Shown: one piece after another, positions 18,043-27,595 of the stretch
How positions within the stretch are numbered: position 1 is the stretch's first letter
Layout of the letters: each line of letters starts with the position of its first letter
Assembly: GCF_008370325.1 (NCBI RefSeq)
Contig: NZ_VNIP01000009.1
Location: 356,090 to 420,089 of the forward strand
Length of the DNA: 64,000 nt
Direction: 5' to 3'
Source: Martinezella tropici
Lineage (GTDB): Bacteria > Pseudomonadota > Alphaproteobacteria > Rhizobiales > Rhizobiaceae
Notes under the pieces: generated by a model
Database searches by the model: none
Told to the model about the DNA's origin: nothing
Seen by the model: the letters and a program-made list of their open reading frames with translations, nothing else
Translations under genes and position numbers: made by a program

Positions 18043-18099
18043 GGCCCCTCACCCCAGCCCTCTCCCCGCATTGCGGGGAGAGGGCTGGGGTGAGGGGCC
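18043..18099. repeat. Perfect 27-bp-arm palindromic repeat
   Basis: Arms 18043-18069 and 18073-18099 (GGCCCCTCACCCCAGCCCTC... and its complement) pair without mismatch around a 3-nt loop. It is a GC-rich intergenic palindrome of the kind dispersed in many proteobacterial genomes. It may stabilise or end transcripts, but no T tract follows. Confidence 0.8.
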
Positions 18100-18285
18100 G
18101 TTACAGAATCGACCGTTCTGTCACAGGCATTGCATACTTCCGGTGCAGCGTAGCGCCTCGATAGCCAGACGGAGCCTTGATCCCCCTCTGCCCGCCCCTA
18201 AATTTCGCCATCGAACCGGTTGCGGATCGCGGCGAATGGGGGCAGGGTCTGGCCTCGCATTTCGATAGGGAGTGAATGAGCTGAT

Positions 18286-19311
18286 ATGACGGAAAGCAAT
18301 TTACAGCGGGAACATTTTGGGACGACGGCCGATGGAGAGACCGTCTATCGCGTCAAGATCGTCGGTGGCGGCCTGACGGCGCATATCATGTCCTGGGGCG
18401 CGGTCATCCAGGATCTGCGCCTTGACGGCCACGAGCCTTCGCTTCTGCTCGGCTTCGACAATTTTGCCGATTATCCCCTTCACTCCTCCTATTTCGGCGC
18501 CACGCCCGGCCGCTGTGCCAACCGCATCGGTGCTGGCCGCTTCACGCTCGACGGTGAGCAGTACCAGTTGGAGCTCAACGAGAAGGGCGTCACCCACCTG
18601 CATGGCGGCAAGGACAATATCGCCAAGCGCAATTGGACCATCGTCGAACACGATACCGACCGCGTCGTCCTGAAGATCGTCGATCCCGATGGCCGTGCCG
18701 GCTATCCCGGCAATTGCACCATCCACGCGACCTATCGGGTGCATGGCAATGGCGAACTCTCGGTGACCTACGAATCGACCACCGACCAGCCGACACTCGC
18801 CAATGTCTGCCAGCACGCCTATTTCAACCTCGACGGCCGCGACGATGCTCTCGGCCATGACATCATGATCGCCGCCGATCACTACACTCCAACGGATGAC
18901 AAGCAGATACCGACAGGGGAAATCCGCTCCGTCGAAGGTACGGTCTTCGATTTCCGCGAGATGGCGCCGATGAAGCGCTTCGAGGGAAGCGAGCAGGCGC
19001 TCTACGATCACAATTTCTGCCTGTCGAGCGAGCGCACAGCCAAGCGCTCCGTCGTGCTTGCCCGCAGCGTCAATTCCGGCGTCTCGCTGGAGGTACGCAC
19101 CACCGAACCGGGCGTGCAGTTCTATGCCGGCTTCAAGCTGGACGTGCCGGTTCCGGGCCATGATGGCCGCAAGATCGGCCCCTTCGCCGGCTTTTGCCTG
19201 GAAACGCAAATCTGGCCCGATGCCATCAACCACGAAGGTTTCCCCAATGCCGTGCTCCGCCCGGGCGAGGTATTGCGGCAGGAAACGGATTATATCTTCA
19301 CCAAGAATTGA
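18286..19311 (+). CDS. galM: Aldose 1-epimerase (galactose mutarotase family)
   Basis: 341 aa. The catalytic acid is His in ANVCQHAYFNLDG and the base is Glu in GFCLETQIWPDA; the substrate-binding Arg lies in TPGRCANRIGAGRF. It interconverts alpha and beta anomers of aldohexoses in the cytoplasm. It is followed by a strong terminator, so it is transcribed separately from the nag operon. The exact sugar is not determined. Confidence 0.92.
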   Translation: MTESNLQREHFGTTADGETVYRVKIVGGGLTAHIMSWGAVIQDLRLDGHEPSLLLGFDNFADYPLHSSYFGATPGRCANRIGAGRFTLDGEQYQLELNEKGVTHLHGGKDNIAKRNWTIVEHDTDRVVLKIVDPDGRAGYPGNCTIHATYRVHGNGELSVTYESTTDQPTLANVCQHAYFNLDGRDDALGHDIMIAADHYTPTDDKQIPTGEIRSVEGTVFDFREMAPMKRFEGSEQALYDHNFCLSSERTAKRSVVLARSVNSGVSLEVRTTEPGVQFYAGFKLDVPVPGHDGRKIGPFAGFCLETQIWPDAINHEGFPNAVLRPGEVLRQETDYIFTKN

Positions 19312-19338
19312 GCAGGGTATGTCCTGCTCCCTTGAAAA

Positions 19339-19377
19339 GTCGGCCGGGCGCCCAAAGCGCCCGGCCGATTCTTTTTT
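19339..19377 (+). terminator. Rho-independent terminator after the aldose epimerase gene
   Basis: An 11-bp perfect stem CGGCCGGGCGC / GCGCCCGGCCG (19341-19351 and 19357-19367) is followed by a six-T run at 19372-19377. Confidence 0.9.
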
Positions 19378-19403
19378 GCCTGCTACCAGATTCACCTTGT
19401 GAA

Positions 19404-19446
19404 TTGGTTCTAAATAGGTTCTATATGATAGCTATGGATAGAACCA
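19404..19446 (+). promoter_or_regulatory. Putative operator of the GntR regulator (overlaps its start codon)
   Basis: Two direct copies of GGTTCTA (19406-19412 and 19417-19423) and one inverted copy, TAGAACC (19439-19445), lie around the start codons of the GntR gene. AGGTTCTAT and ATAGAACCA form an inverted repeat. The layout suggests autorepression by the GntR protein, relieved by a GlcNAc-derived phosphosugar; the effector is inferred from the operon. Confidence 0.55.
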
Positions 19447-20207
19447 GTTTGATCGCCGAATTGAACACCCGCGGCCTCAGCGACGGGACCGGGAGCGGGC
19501 CGCTTTACAAGCGGCTGGCGCAGGCGCTGACCGGTCTCATCCAGGAAGGGCTGCTCAAGGCCGGAACGGCGCTTCCGGGCGAGCGCGATCTCGCCGGCGC
19601 CCTGCAGATCGGCCGTGTCACGGTACGCACCGCCTATCGCGACCTGCTCACCTCGGGCGTCATCGAATCTCGTCACGGCAGCGGCACCTTTGTCTCGCAG
19701 CATGTCGAACGCATCGAGCAGCCGCTCTGGCGCCTCTCTTCCTTCTCCGCCGATATGCGCTCGCGCGGCCGCGAACCGGCAGCGCGCATTCTTTCGCGCA
19801 CCGTCAGCGCACCCGCGCCGGAGGAATCCTTCCTGCTCGGCCTCGGCCTCGACGAGCCCGTGCTGCGGCTCGACCGGCTGCGCCTGGCCGACGGCCAGCC
19901 GCTTGCCATCGAGCGCGCCGTCGTTCCCATCAAATTCCTTGGCGAAGAAGCCATATCCGAAGGATCGCTCTACGATGCGCTGGCCGCCAGGGGCTTCAAG
20001 CCCGTGCGCGCCCAGCAGAGGTTGACGGCCGTGACGCTAGACCCGACATCCGCATCGATCCTGACCGTCAAGGCCGGGGCGCCGGCGCTGCTGATCGAAC
20101 GCGTCTCCCGCCTCGCGGACCAGCGCGTCGTTGAATACACACGCTCGCATTATCGCGGCGATGCCTATGATTTTGTTGCTGAATTGAGAATTGGAGATGA
20201 CCAATGA
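19425..20207 (+). CDS. nagR: GntR/HutC-family repressor of the amino-sugar operon (NagR-like)
   Basis: About 260 aa. The N-terminal winged-helix domain has LPGERDLAGALQIGRVTVRTAY, and a C-terminal UTRA effector domain follows (LRLDRLRLADGQPLAIERA, VEYTRSHYRGDAYDF). ATG 19425 has AGG 6 nt upstream; ATG 19434 is the alternative. Its stop overlaps the start of the SIS deaminase gene by 4 bp, so it is the first gene of the GlcNAc-6-P operon. It probably represses its own operon through the repeats that overlap its start. Confidence 0.88.
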   Translation: MIAMDRTSLIAELNTRGLSDGTGSGPLYKRLAQALTGLIQEGLLKAGTALPGERDLAGALQIGRVTVRTAYRDLLTSGVIESRHGSGTFVSQHVERIEQPLWRLSSFSADMRSRGREPAARILSRTVSAPAPEESFLLGLGLDEPVLRLDRLRLADGQPLAIERAVVPIKFLGEEAISEGSLYDALAARGFKPVRAQQRLTAVTLDPTSASILTVKAGAPALLIERVSRLADQRVVEYTRSHYRGDAYDFVAELRIGDDQ

Positions 20208-21235
20208 GCGAGACCCAATCCCTGATGCTGACGGAAGCCGGACAATCGCCGGAGGTGGTCGCGACCCTGCTTGAAAAGGAAAAGCCCGCTTTTACCGAGA
20301 TTGCGAAGCTTTTCGCCTCGGGCCGCCCGTCGCTGATCACGACGGCGGCGCGTGGCTCTTCCGACCATGCCGCCACCTTCTTCAAATATCTCTTTGAAAT
20401 CTCCTGCGGCATCCCGGTCGCCTCCGTCGGCCCGTCGATCGCCTCCGTCTATGGCGCGCCTCTTCATCTGAACGGTGGCATCCACTTCACGGTATCCCAA
20501 TCCGGCGGCAGCCCGGATATCATCGCGCTGCAGGCCGCTGCCAAGAAGGGCGGCGCAACCACGATCGCCGTCGTCAACGTCACCGACAGCCCGCTCGCCA
20601 ATGAAGCCGATATCGTGCTCGGCCTCAATGCCGGCCCGGAAAAGAGCGTTGCGGCCACGAAATCCTTCATCGCTTCCGTCGCCGCGCTCGCTGGCGTCAC
20701 CGCAACGATTTCGCAGGATAAGGCGCTGTCTGCCGGCCTCGCGAAGCTGCCGGAAGCGCTTGCCGCAACCTCGGGCATCGACAGCAAGGCTGCCGAGGAC
20801 GTGCTTTTCAACGCTTCCTCGCTCTATACCGGTGGCCGCGGCCCCGCCTTTGCCATCGCGCTCGAAGCGGCACTGAAGGCCAAGGAAACCGCCGGCCTGC
20901 ATGCGGAAGCCTTTTCGCTGGCCGAACTCATGCATGGCCCGATGCGCCTCGTGCAGCCGGGCTTCCCGATCGTCGCTTTCTCCCCCGACGATGCCGCCTT
21001 CGCCAACAATGCCCAGGCGCTGGAGCGCCTGCAGAAGCTCGGCGCGACCGCCGTCTCCTTCTCGACCGCGCCGCTTGCCGGCATAAACCTGCGCATGCCG
21101 AGCACCGGCAACGGCCTTCTCGACCCGCTGGTATCGCTGCTGTGCTACTATCGCCTCGTCGAGTCCGTAACGCGGCGCAAGGGCTTCGACCCGGATAAGC
21201 CGGCTAATCTTCTCAAGGTAACGGAGACCATGTGA
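20204..21235 (+). CDS. SIS-domain glucosamine-6-phosphate deaminase (GlmS-like, NagB-II type)
   Basis: 343 aa with two sugar isomerase (SIS) domains, as in the C-terminal half of GlmS but without the glutaminase domain. Characteristic segments are TAARGSSDHAATFFKY, VSQSGGSPDI, ETAGLHAEAFSLAELMHGP and a C-terminal LLKVTET. These proteins deaminate glucosamine-6-P to fructose-6-P and ammonia. It follows nagR with a 4-bp overlap, and its TGA is fused with the nagA ATG, which fits GlcNAc-6-P catabolism. Confidence 0.9.
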   Translation: MSETQSLMLTEAGQSPEVVATLLEKEKPAFTEIAKLFASGRPSLITTAARGSSDHAATFFKYLFEISCGIPVASVGPSIASVYGAPLHLNGGIHFTVSQSGGSPDIIALQAAAKKGGATTIAVVNVTDSPLANEADIVLGLNAGPEKSVAATKSFIASVAALAGVTATISQDKALSAGLAKLPEALAATSGIDSKAAEDVLFNASSLYTGGRGPAFAIALEAALKAKETAGLHAEAFSLAELMHGPMRLVQPGFPIVAFSPDDAAFANNAQALERLQKLGATAVSFSTAPLAGINLRMPSTGNGLLDPLVSLLCYYRLVESVTRRKGFDPDKPANLLKVTETM

Positions 21236-22392
21236 TGGACTACAAGGTCTTTACCGGTGCCCGCATCTTCGATGGCGACCGCTTTCATGAAGACAGCGCG
21301 CTTGTCATCGGCAGTGGCCGCATCCATGCCGTCACCGGTGTCAACGATGTGCCCGATAACGCCGAAACGATCCAGCTGAAGGGCGGTGTGCTCTCCCCAG
21401 GCTTCATCGATGCACAGGTGAACGGCGGCGGCGGCCGCATGCTGAACGACGAGCCCTCGCCCAAATCCATGTATATGATCGCCGCAGGACATCGCCCCTA
21501 CGGTACGACATCACTTCTGCCGACCCTCATCACCGATGTCGCAGCCACGACCACGGCGGCGATCGAAGCGGCCGTCGAGGCCGTGAAGACCAATCGCGGC
21601 GTCGCCGGCCTGCATCTCGAAGGTCCGCATCTGGCGCCGGCCCGCAAAGGCGCGCATCTCGCCGAGCTGATGCGTCCGGTCGAGGACAGCGACGTCAGAA
21701 CCCTCATCCGCGCCCGCGAGGCGATCGGCACGCTGCTTGTCACCATCGCGGCCGAACAGGTGACGGAGCGGCAGGTGCAGGCACTCAGCGAAGGCGGCGT
21801 CATCGTCAGCATCGGCCACAGCGATTGCACGGCGGAAGCAGCCAATGCGCGGTTCGATGCCGGTGCGCGCGGTGTCACCCATCTTTTCAACGCCATGAGC
21901 CAGATGGGCCATCGGGCACCCGGTCTCGTCGGCGCGGCGATCGACCATCCCACACCCTGGTGCGGCATCATCGCCGATGGCCATCACGTCGAGCCGATTG
22001 CGCTCAGGGTCGCGCTGCGCGCCAAGCGCGGTGAAGGCCGGCTGTTCTTCGTCACCGATGCCATGTCGCTCGTCGGCACCGATCTTCCGAGCTTCACGCT
22101 GAACGGCCGCACGGTCTATCGCACCAAGGGCGGCTATTGCTCCAAGCTGACGCTCGACGACGGCACGCTGGCTGGCTCCGATGTCGATATGGCCTCAACG
22201 ATCCGCTATGGCGTCAATATCCTCGAGCTGCCTTTGGCCAAGGCCCTGCGCATGGCGACCTCCTATCCCGCCCGCTTCCTTCGGCTTGCCGATCGCGGCC
22301 ACCTGACGCCGGGAATGCGCGCCGATCTCGTTCACATCGACGACGGCATCGAAGTCACCGAAACCTGGATCTCCGGCGAGCCTTCGGCCTGA
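21235..22392 (+). CDS. nagA: N-acetylglucosamine-6-phosphate deacetylase
   Basis: 385 aa amidohydrolase. Metal and substrate motifs are LSPGFIDAQVNGGGG, GLHLEGPHLAPARKGAH, IVSIGHSDCTAEA, GVTHLFNAMSQM and FFVTDAMSLVG, with the catalytic Asp in TDAM. It removes acetate from GlcNAc-6-P, giving the substrate for the SIS deaminase upstream. ATG 21235 overlaps the previous stop (TGATG); a GTG at 21232 is less likely. Confidence 0.95.
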   Translation: MDYKVFTGARIFDGDRFHEDSALVIGSGRIHAVTGVNDVPDNAETIQLKGGVLSPGFIDAQVNGGGGRMLNDEPSPKSMYMIAAGHRPYGTTSLLPTLITDVAATTTAAIEAAVEAVKTNRGVAGLHLEGPHLAPARKGAHLAELMRPVEDSDVRTLIRAREAIGTLLVTIAAEQVTERQVQALSEGGVIVSIGHSDCTAEAANARFDAGARGVTHLFNAMSQMGHRAPGLVGAAIDHPTPWCGIIADGHHVEPIALRVALRAKRGEGRLFFVTDAMSLVGTDLPSFTLNGRTVYRTKGGYCSKLTLDDGTLAGSDVDMASTIRYGVNILELPLAKALRMATSYPARFLRLADRGHLTPGMRADLVHIDDGIEVTETWISGEPSA

Positions 22393-22415
22393 ACCACGCA
22401 AAGAGGAAGCGCGGC

Positions 22416-23144
22416 ATGAGCGCAGTCACGGACAGCTATTTCTCCGCCCTCATCGGCCGGTTGGAAACCCTGCGCGAGGTGCTTGCCGAACCCATGTCCA
22501 AGGCTTCCGCCGCCATTTGCATAGCCGCCCGCGCCGACCGCCGCGTCTATGTCTTCGGCACCGGCCATTCGCACATGCTGGCGGAAGAAGTGCATTATCG
22601 CGCCGGAGGTCTCGCCTTCACCATCCCCGTGCTCGTGGGATCCGCCATGCTGCATGAAGGCGCCGTCATCAGCTCGGTCTATGAGCGCACCGAAGGCCTC
22701 ATCCGGCCGATCTTCGAGCGTTACGGCATGCAGCCGGGCGATGTGCTGATCATCGCCTCCAACTCCGGCGTCAACGCCGCGCCGCTCGAGGCAGCGGATT
22801 ATGGCCGCGAAATCGGCGCCACCGTCATCGCCATCACCTCGCTGGCCTATTCGGCCGCCATTGCCAACGGGCGCAGGAAGCTCGCCGATATCGCCGATAT
22901 CGTGCTGGATAACGGCCTGCCGCCGGGCGATGCCATGATCGACCTGCCGGGCACCGGCCTGAAAGTCGGCCCGGCATCGACGGCGGTCGGCGCTACTGTG
23001 CTGAACGCCATCTTCGCCGACGTCGCCGCCGAACTCTGCAAGGATGGCGATCCGCCGGTCTACCTCAGCGCCAACATGCCGGGCGCCAAGGAGACCAACC
23101 AGCGGCTGGTCAAGAAATACCGGCCGCGCAATCCGCATCTCTAA
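22416..23144 (+). CDS. SIS-domain protein (UPF0309 type)
   Basis: 242 aa with a single SIS fold (VYVFGTGHSHMLAEEVHYRAGG, LIIASNSGVNAAPLEAA, VGATVLNAIFADVAAEL). Family members bind phosphosugars. ATG 22416 has AGAGGAAG upstream, 23 bp after nagA, so it is part of the same amino-sugar operon. Its precise reaction is not known; an isomerase, epimerase or etherase acting on an amino-sugar phosphate is plausible. Confidence 0.85.
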   Translation: MSAVTDSYFSALIGRLETLREVLAEPMSKASAAICIAARADRRVYVFGTGHSHMLAEEVHYRAGGLAFTIPVLVGSAMLHEGAVISSVYERTEGLIRPIFERYGMQPGDVLIIASNSGVNAAPLEAADYGREIGATVIAITSLAYSAAIANGRRKLADIADIVLDNGLPPGDAMIDLPGTGLKVGPASTAVGATVLNAIFADVAAELCKDGDPPVYLSANMPGAKETNQRLVKKYRPRNPHL

Positions 23145-23193
23145 AGTATTTGGCGGCTTTTCGTATTTAATTACGCAAAAGCGGAAAATGGAT

Positions 23194-23225
23194 CGGCCGA
23201 GCGTTTCCCGTGAAACGCTCGGCCG
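23194..23225. terminator. Bidirectional hairpin between nag operon and RND pump
   Basis: CGGCCGAGCGTTTC pairs with GAAACGCTCGGCCG around a CCGT loop, between convergent genes. The T tract is weak, so it may stabilise 3' ends rather than terminate strongly. Confidence 0.65.
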
Positions 23226-23237
23226 CTCTATTGGGCA

Positions 23238-26200
23238 TCACTGTGCCGCCGCATCCGTGGCCGAGGACTCCTGTGCAGCAGCCTCCGCCTGCCGGCGTCG
23301 GCGCCGCAGGACGACGTAGAAGACCGGCGTCAGGAACAGGCCGAACAGCGTCACGCCGAGCATGCCGGAAAAGACGGCCGTGCCGAGCGACTGGCGCATT
23401 TCCGCGCCCGGGCCGGTGGCGATCATCAGCGGCACGACACCGAAAATGAAGGCGAAGGCCGTCATCAGGATCGGACGCAGGCGCAGATGGCTCGCCTCGA
23501 TCGCTGCTTCGACAGCGTTTTTTCCCTCCAGCTGCGCCTGCCGCGCAAATTCGACGATCAGGATCGCGTTCTTGGCCGCAAGGCCGATCAGCACGATGAG
23601 CCCGATCTGCGTCAGGATATTGTTGTCCATCCCTCGCAGATACACGCCGATCAGCGCCGCCAGAACCGCCAGCGGCACGATGAGGATGATCGCAAGCGGC
23701 AGGACCCAGCTCTCATACTGCGCCGACAGCGCCAGGAAGACGAAGATGACCGACAGGGCGAAGATATAGACCGCCGTATTGCCGGTATGCTTCTCCTGAT
23801 AGGCGAGTTCCGTCCATTCGAAGGTCGTGCCCGAAGGCAAGAGGTTCTTCGCCAACCCCTCCATGATGTCGAGGGCCGAACCGGTGGAAACGCCCGGCCC
23901 CGGATTGCCCTGCAGGGGGACCGAGACATACATGTTGTAGCGCTGCACGAGTGTCGGTCCGGTCGTATCCCGGATATCGACCAGCGTGCCGAGCGGCACC
24001 AAGGCCCCGGTCGCCGAGCGCACCTTCAGCGCCAGAATGTCCTCGCGATCCATGCGATATTGCTGATCGGCCTGCGCCCGCACCTGGTAGACGCGGCCAA
24101 AGGCATTGAAGTCGTTGACGTAGGACGTGCCGAGATTGATCGACAGGGTCTCGAAGATATTCGGGATCGGCACATTGAGCGCCCGCGCCTTGTCGCGATC
24201 GATCGCCAGGAAATATTGCGGGCTGTTGGCGGAGAAGGTGGTGAAGACGCCGCTGACGCCCTTGTTCTGCGCCGCGACGCCCATCATCTGGTAGGCGAGC
24301 GGCAGAATGCGGCGCATGTCCGGATTTTCCCGGTCCATGATCTGCATCTTGAAACCGCCCGAATTACCGATGCCTCGGATCGAGGGCGGCGGAATGGCGA
24401 TGATGAAGGCCTCCTGGATGCCCTGCAAGTTGCCGAAGAGTTGGCCGATGATCTTTGTCGCCGAGTCCCCGGTTTTCAACCGCTCTTCGAACGGCTTGAA
24501 CGGCGTGAAGATGACGCCCGAATTCGAGGCATTGGTAAAAGTCGCGCCGTTGAAGCCGGCAAAGGCGACGGCATTGGCGATACCAGGCGTCTTGCTGATG
24601 ATATCGGTCGCCTTCTGGATGACCGCATTGGTGCGCGCAAGCGAGGCCCCATCAGGCAATTGGACGACGACGATGGCATAGCCCTGGTCCATTGTGGGAA
24701 CGAAGCCCTGCGGCACGACCCGGCCCATGTACCACGTCCCCGCCAGAAGCCCGGCAAAAACGAGAAGCGCGCAGGCGAGCGCCGCCCATGTCGTCACGAG
24801 GTGGCGGACGATCCAGGAGTAGCCGCGGCTCATCCGCTCGAAACCCCGGTTGAACCCGTCACCCAAGGCACGGCCGAACCGCGCGAAGATATTGTTGGAT
24901 TTCTCGTGGCTGTGCGGACGCAGCACGATCGCGGCGATCGCCGGCGAGAGCGTCAGCGAATTCAGGCAGGAGATCGCCGTCGCGACCGAAATCGTCACCG
25001 CGAACTGCCGATAGAATTGCCCGGAGATGCCTGGAATGAAGGCGGTCGGCACGAAGACGGCGATGAGCACCAGCGAAATTGCCAGAACGGCGGTGCCCAC
25101 CTCGTTCATCGTCACATGCGACGCTTCCTTCGGCGTCATGCCGAGCGCGAGGTTGCGCTCGACATTCTCGACCACCACGATCGCATCGTCGACGACGATG
25201 CCGATCGCGAGCACGAGGCCGAACAGCGTCAGCATGTTCAGCGAGAAGCCGAAGGCGAGCAGGAAGGCGAAGGTGCCGATCAGTGAGACAGGGATGGCAA
25301 CGATCGGGATGATCGCCGTCCGCCACGATTGCAGGAAGACCAACACCACGATCGCGACGAGAATCGCCGCCTCGAAGATGGTCTTGTAGACTTCGTGGAT
25401 CGATTCGGCGATGAACTCGGTCGGATTATAGATGATGCGGTATTCGAGCCCCTGCGGGAAATCCTGCGCCAGGCTCTCCATCGTCTTCTGGATATCGGCA
25501 GCGGCGGCGAGCGCGTTGGTGCCGGGCCGGGCGAAGACGCCGAGTGCGACCGCCGGGCTGCCGTTCAGATAGCTATTGGTGACGTAGTCCTGTGCGCCGA
25601 GCTCGATGCGGGCGACATCCTGCAGCTGCACGAGGCGGCCATTGCCTGTCGCCTTGACGATGACGTAGCGGAATTGCCGCGCATCGGAAAAGCGCCCTTG
25701 CGTCGTTACCGTGTATTGGAAGGCATTGGTGCCCGAAACCGGCGGCCCGCCGATCGCACCGCCCGAAACCTGCACGTTCTGGTCCCGAAGCGCCTGCACG
25801 ATATCGCCTGCGGTCATGCCGTAGGCCGCGAGCTTTTCCGGATCGAGCCAGATGCGCAGCGAATATTGCCGCTCGCCGAAGAGCTGCACATCGCCGACCC
25901 CGTCCAGTCGGACGAGAATATCTCTGATGCGCGTGCGCGCATAGTTGGAGATGTAGAGCTGGTCGTAGCGATTGTTCGGCGACAGGAGATGCACGACCAT
26001 CATCAGGTCGGGCGAGCTCTTGACCGTGGTGATGCCGATGCGGCGGACATCGTCGGGCAGACGCGGCTCTGCAATGGCGACGCGATTCTGCACCAGCACC
26101 TGTGCCTTGTCGAGATCGGTGCCGAGCTTGAACGTAATCGTCAGCGACATCGAGCCATCGGCACTGGAATAGGAAGACATGTAGAGCATGTCCTCGACGC

Positions 26201-26417
26201 CGTTGATTTCCTGCTCGATCGGAGTCGCCACCGTATCGGCAATGGTCTGCGCATCGGCGCCGGGATAGGAGGTGCGAATTACGATTGTGGGAGGCGCAAC
26301 CTCGGGATATTGCGCCACCGGCAGCTGGAAATAGGCGATGCCGCCGACGATCAGTAGCACGATGGATAGAACCGATGCGAAAATCGGTCGATCGACGAAG
26401 AAATGGGAAAACCTCAT
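23238..26417 (-). CDS. RND multidrug efflux permease (AcrB/MexB-like, HAE1)
   Basis: 1059 aa, the usual size of an inner-membrane HAE-RND pump. It begins MRFSHFFVDRPIFASVLSIV and has the proton-relay region GIVVDDAIVVVENVER with paired acidic residues, two large periplasmic loops and 12 predicted membrane helices. It exports hydrophobic compounds with an adaptor and an outer-membrane channel. The adaptor gene overlaps its start by 4 bp; no outer-membrane factor or TetR repressor is adjacent, so both must be encoded elsewhere. Confidence 0.95.
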   Translation of the reverse strand: MRFSHFFVDRPIFASVLSIVLLIVGGIAYFQLPVAQYPEVAPPTIVIRTSYPGADAQTIADTVATPIEQEINGVEDMLYMSSYSSADGSMSLTITFKLGTDLDKAQVLVQNRVAIAEPRLPDDVRRIGITTVKSSPDLMMVVHLLSPNNRYDQLYISNYARTRIRDILVRLDGVGDVQLFGERQYSLRIWLDPEKLAAYGMTAGDIVQALRDQNVQVSGGAIGGPPVSGTNAFQYTVTTQGRFSDARQFRYVIVKATGNGRLVQLQDVARIELGAQDYVTNSYLNGSPAVALGVFARPGTNALAAAADIQKTMESLAQDFPQGLEYRIIYNPTEFIAESIHEVYKTIFEAAILVAIVVLVFLQSWRTAIIPIVAIPVSLIGTFAFLLAFGFSLNMLTLFGLVLAIGIVVDDAIVVVENVERNLALGMTPKEASHVTMNEVGTAVLAISLVLIAVFVPTAFIPGISGQFYRQFAVTISVATAISCLNSLTLSPAIAAIVLRPHSHEKSNNIFARFGRALGDGFNRGFERMSRGYSWIVRHLVTTWAALACALLVFAGLLAGTWYMGRVVPQGFVPTMDQGYAIVVVQLPDGASLARTNAVIQKATDIISKTPGIANAVAFAGFNGATFTNASNSGVIFTPFKPFEERLKTGDSATKIIGQLFGNLQGIQEAFIIAIPPPSIRGIGNSGGFKMQIMDRENPDMRRILPLAYQMMGVAAQNKGVSGVFTTFSANSPQYFLAIDRDKARALNVPIPNIFETLSINLGTSYVNDFNAFGRVYQVRAQADQQYRMDREDILALKVRSATGALVPLGTLVDIRDTTGPTLVQRYNMYVSVPLQGNPGPGVSTGSALDIMEGLAKNLLPSGTTFEWTELAYQEKHTGNTAVYIFALSVIFVFLALSAQYESWVLPLAIILIVPLAVLAALIGVYLRGMDNNILTQIGLIVLIGLAAKNAILIVEFARQAQLEGKNAVEAAIEASHLRLRPILMTAFAFIFGVVPLMIATGPGAEMRQSLGTAVFSGMLGVTLFGLFLTPVFYVVLRRRRRQAEAAAQESSATDAAAQ

Positions 26418-27595
26418 TGGTTCGTTCCCTGTACATCGGCCTGGGCCGGCGGCTCGTCATTCGTCGCCTGCTGCGGCAGTTCGATCAGCTGCGGCGTCAC
26501 CTTGGCGCCCGGCCGGATGCGCATCAGCCCGTTGACGACGATTGTCTCGTCACCGGTCATGCCGTCGCGGATGACGCGATAGCCATAGAGCTTCGGCCCG
26601 AGGCGCACCGGCTTCGGCGTGATATTGCCGGCTGTATCGGCGACATAGACGACACGCTGATTCTGGTCGGAGCCGATGGCTTCGTCGGGAACCAGGATCG
26701 CCTTATAACTGTTCGAGCCTTGCACCTGAACGCGTCCGAACAGGCCGGGCTGCAGGGTGAGATCGGGATTCGGGAAGCGGGCGCGGACGCGGATCGTACC
26801 TGTCTCGTTGTCGACGCGGTTTTCGGCGAAGTCGAGCTTGCCCTTAAACGGCTTCTGCCGCTGATCGGCAATCGTCACGGTCACGTCGAGCCCGCCGCCG
26901 CCCTGCTGTAGGGCGCTACCGTTCTTACGAGCCTCATCGGCATAGGAAAGCAGCCGGCGCTCATCGACGTCGAAATAGAAATCGATGGGGTCGAGCGAGA
27001 CGATGGTGGTCAGCACGGTCTGATCGGCCTGCACGAGGTTGCCGACCGAAATCAGCCGCCGGTCGATGCGGCCGCCGAGCGGTGCGGTGATCCGGGTGAA
27101 ATCCATGTCGAGATTAGCGCGATCGACGGCTGCCTGCGCACCACGCACATTCGCCTGCGCGGAAAGGAGGTCGCGACGGCGGTCATCCAGGGTCGAGGCC
27201 GACTGGCTGCCCGTCGTCGACAGGGATTCCGTCCGCTTGAATTGTGCATCGGCTAGCGTCAGCGAAGATTTCGCCACCTCGAGCGAGGCCGTTGATTCGT
27301 TCAGCGTTGTGATGAACGGCCTTTGGTCGATGACGAAAAGCAGATCGCCCTGCTTGACGATGGCGCCATCCTTGAAATGCACTTCCTGCAGATAGCCGCC
27401 CACCCGCGAGCGCACGGAAACTTCATCAACCGCCTGGAAGCGCCCGATGAACTCGTCGCTGTCGACGACATCGCGAACGATAGGCTTGGCAACCGTCACA
27501 GGCGCGGCCGGCGGCGCACCCTGCGCCAGCGCCTGGGCGCCAGAGAAAACGGCAAAAACACAGCTGAACAAAACGGCACGCGGCAGCATCGGCAT
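26414..27595 (-). CDS. RND efflux periplasmic adaptor (AcrA/MexA-like)
   Basis: About 393 aa from ATG 27595 (AGGGGG upstream). A signal peptide is visible (LPRAVLFSCVFAVFSGAQALA). It is followed by lipoyl/barrel-sandwich (FKDGAIVKQGDLLFVIDQRP), alpha-hairpin (ADAQFKRTESLSTTGSQS) and beta-barrel domains. There is no lipobox cysteine at the cleavage site. It joins the RND permease, encoded with a 4-bp overlap, to an outer-membrane channel. Confidence 0.94.
   Translation of the reverse strand: MPMLPRAVLFSCVFAVFSGAQALAQGAPPAAPVTVAKPIVRDVVDSDEFIGRFQAVDEVSVRSRVGGYLQEVHFKDGAIVKQGDLLFVIDQRPFITTLNESTASLEVAKSSLTLADAQFKRTESLSTTGSQSASTLDDRRRDLLSAQANVRGAQAAVDRANLDMDFTRITAPLGGRIDRRLISVGNLVQADQTVLTTIVSLDPIDFYFDVDERRLLSYADEARKNGSALQQGGGGLDVTVTIADQRQKPFKGKLDFAENRVDNETGTIRVRARFPNPDLTLQPGLFGRVQVQGSNSYKAILVPDEAIGSDQNQRVVYVADTAGNITPKPVRLGPKLYGYRVIRDGMTGDETIVVNGLMRIRPGAKVTPQLIELPQQATNDEPPAQADVQGTNQ

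Noticed and set aside
23487..26357. Large plus-strand proteins of 599 and 342 aa
   Set aside because: Arg/Asp/His-rich antisense shadows of the RND permease.
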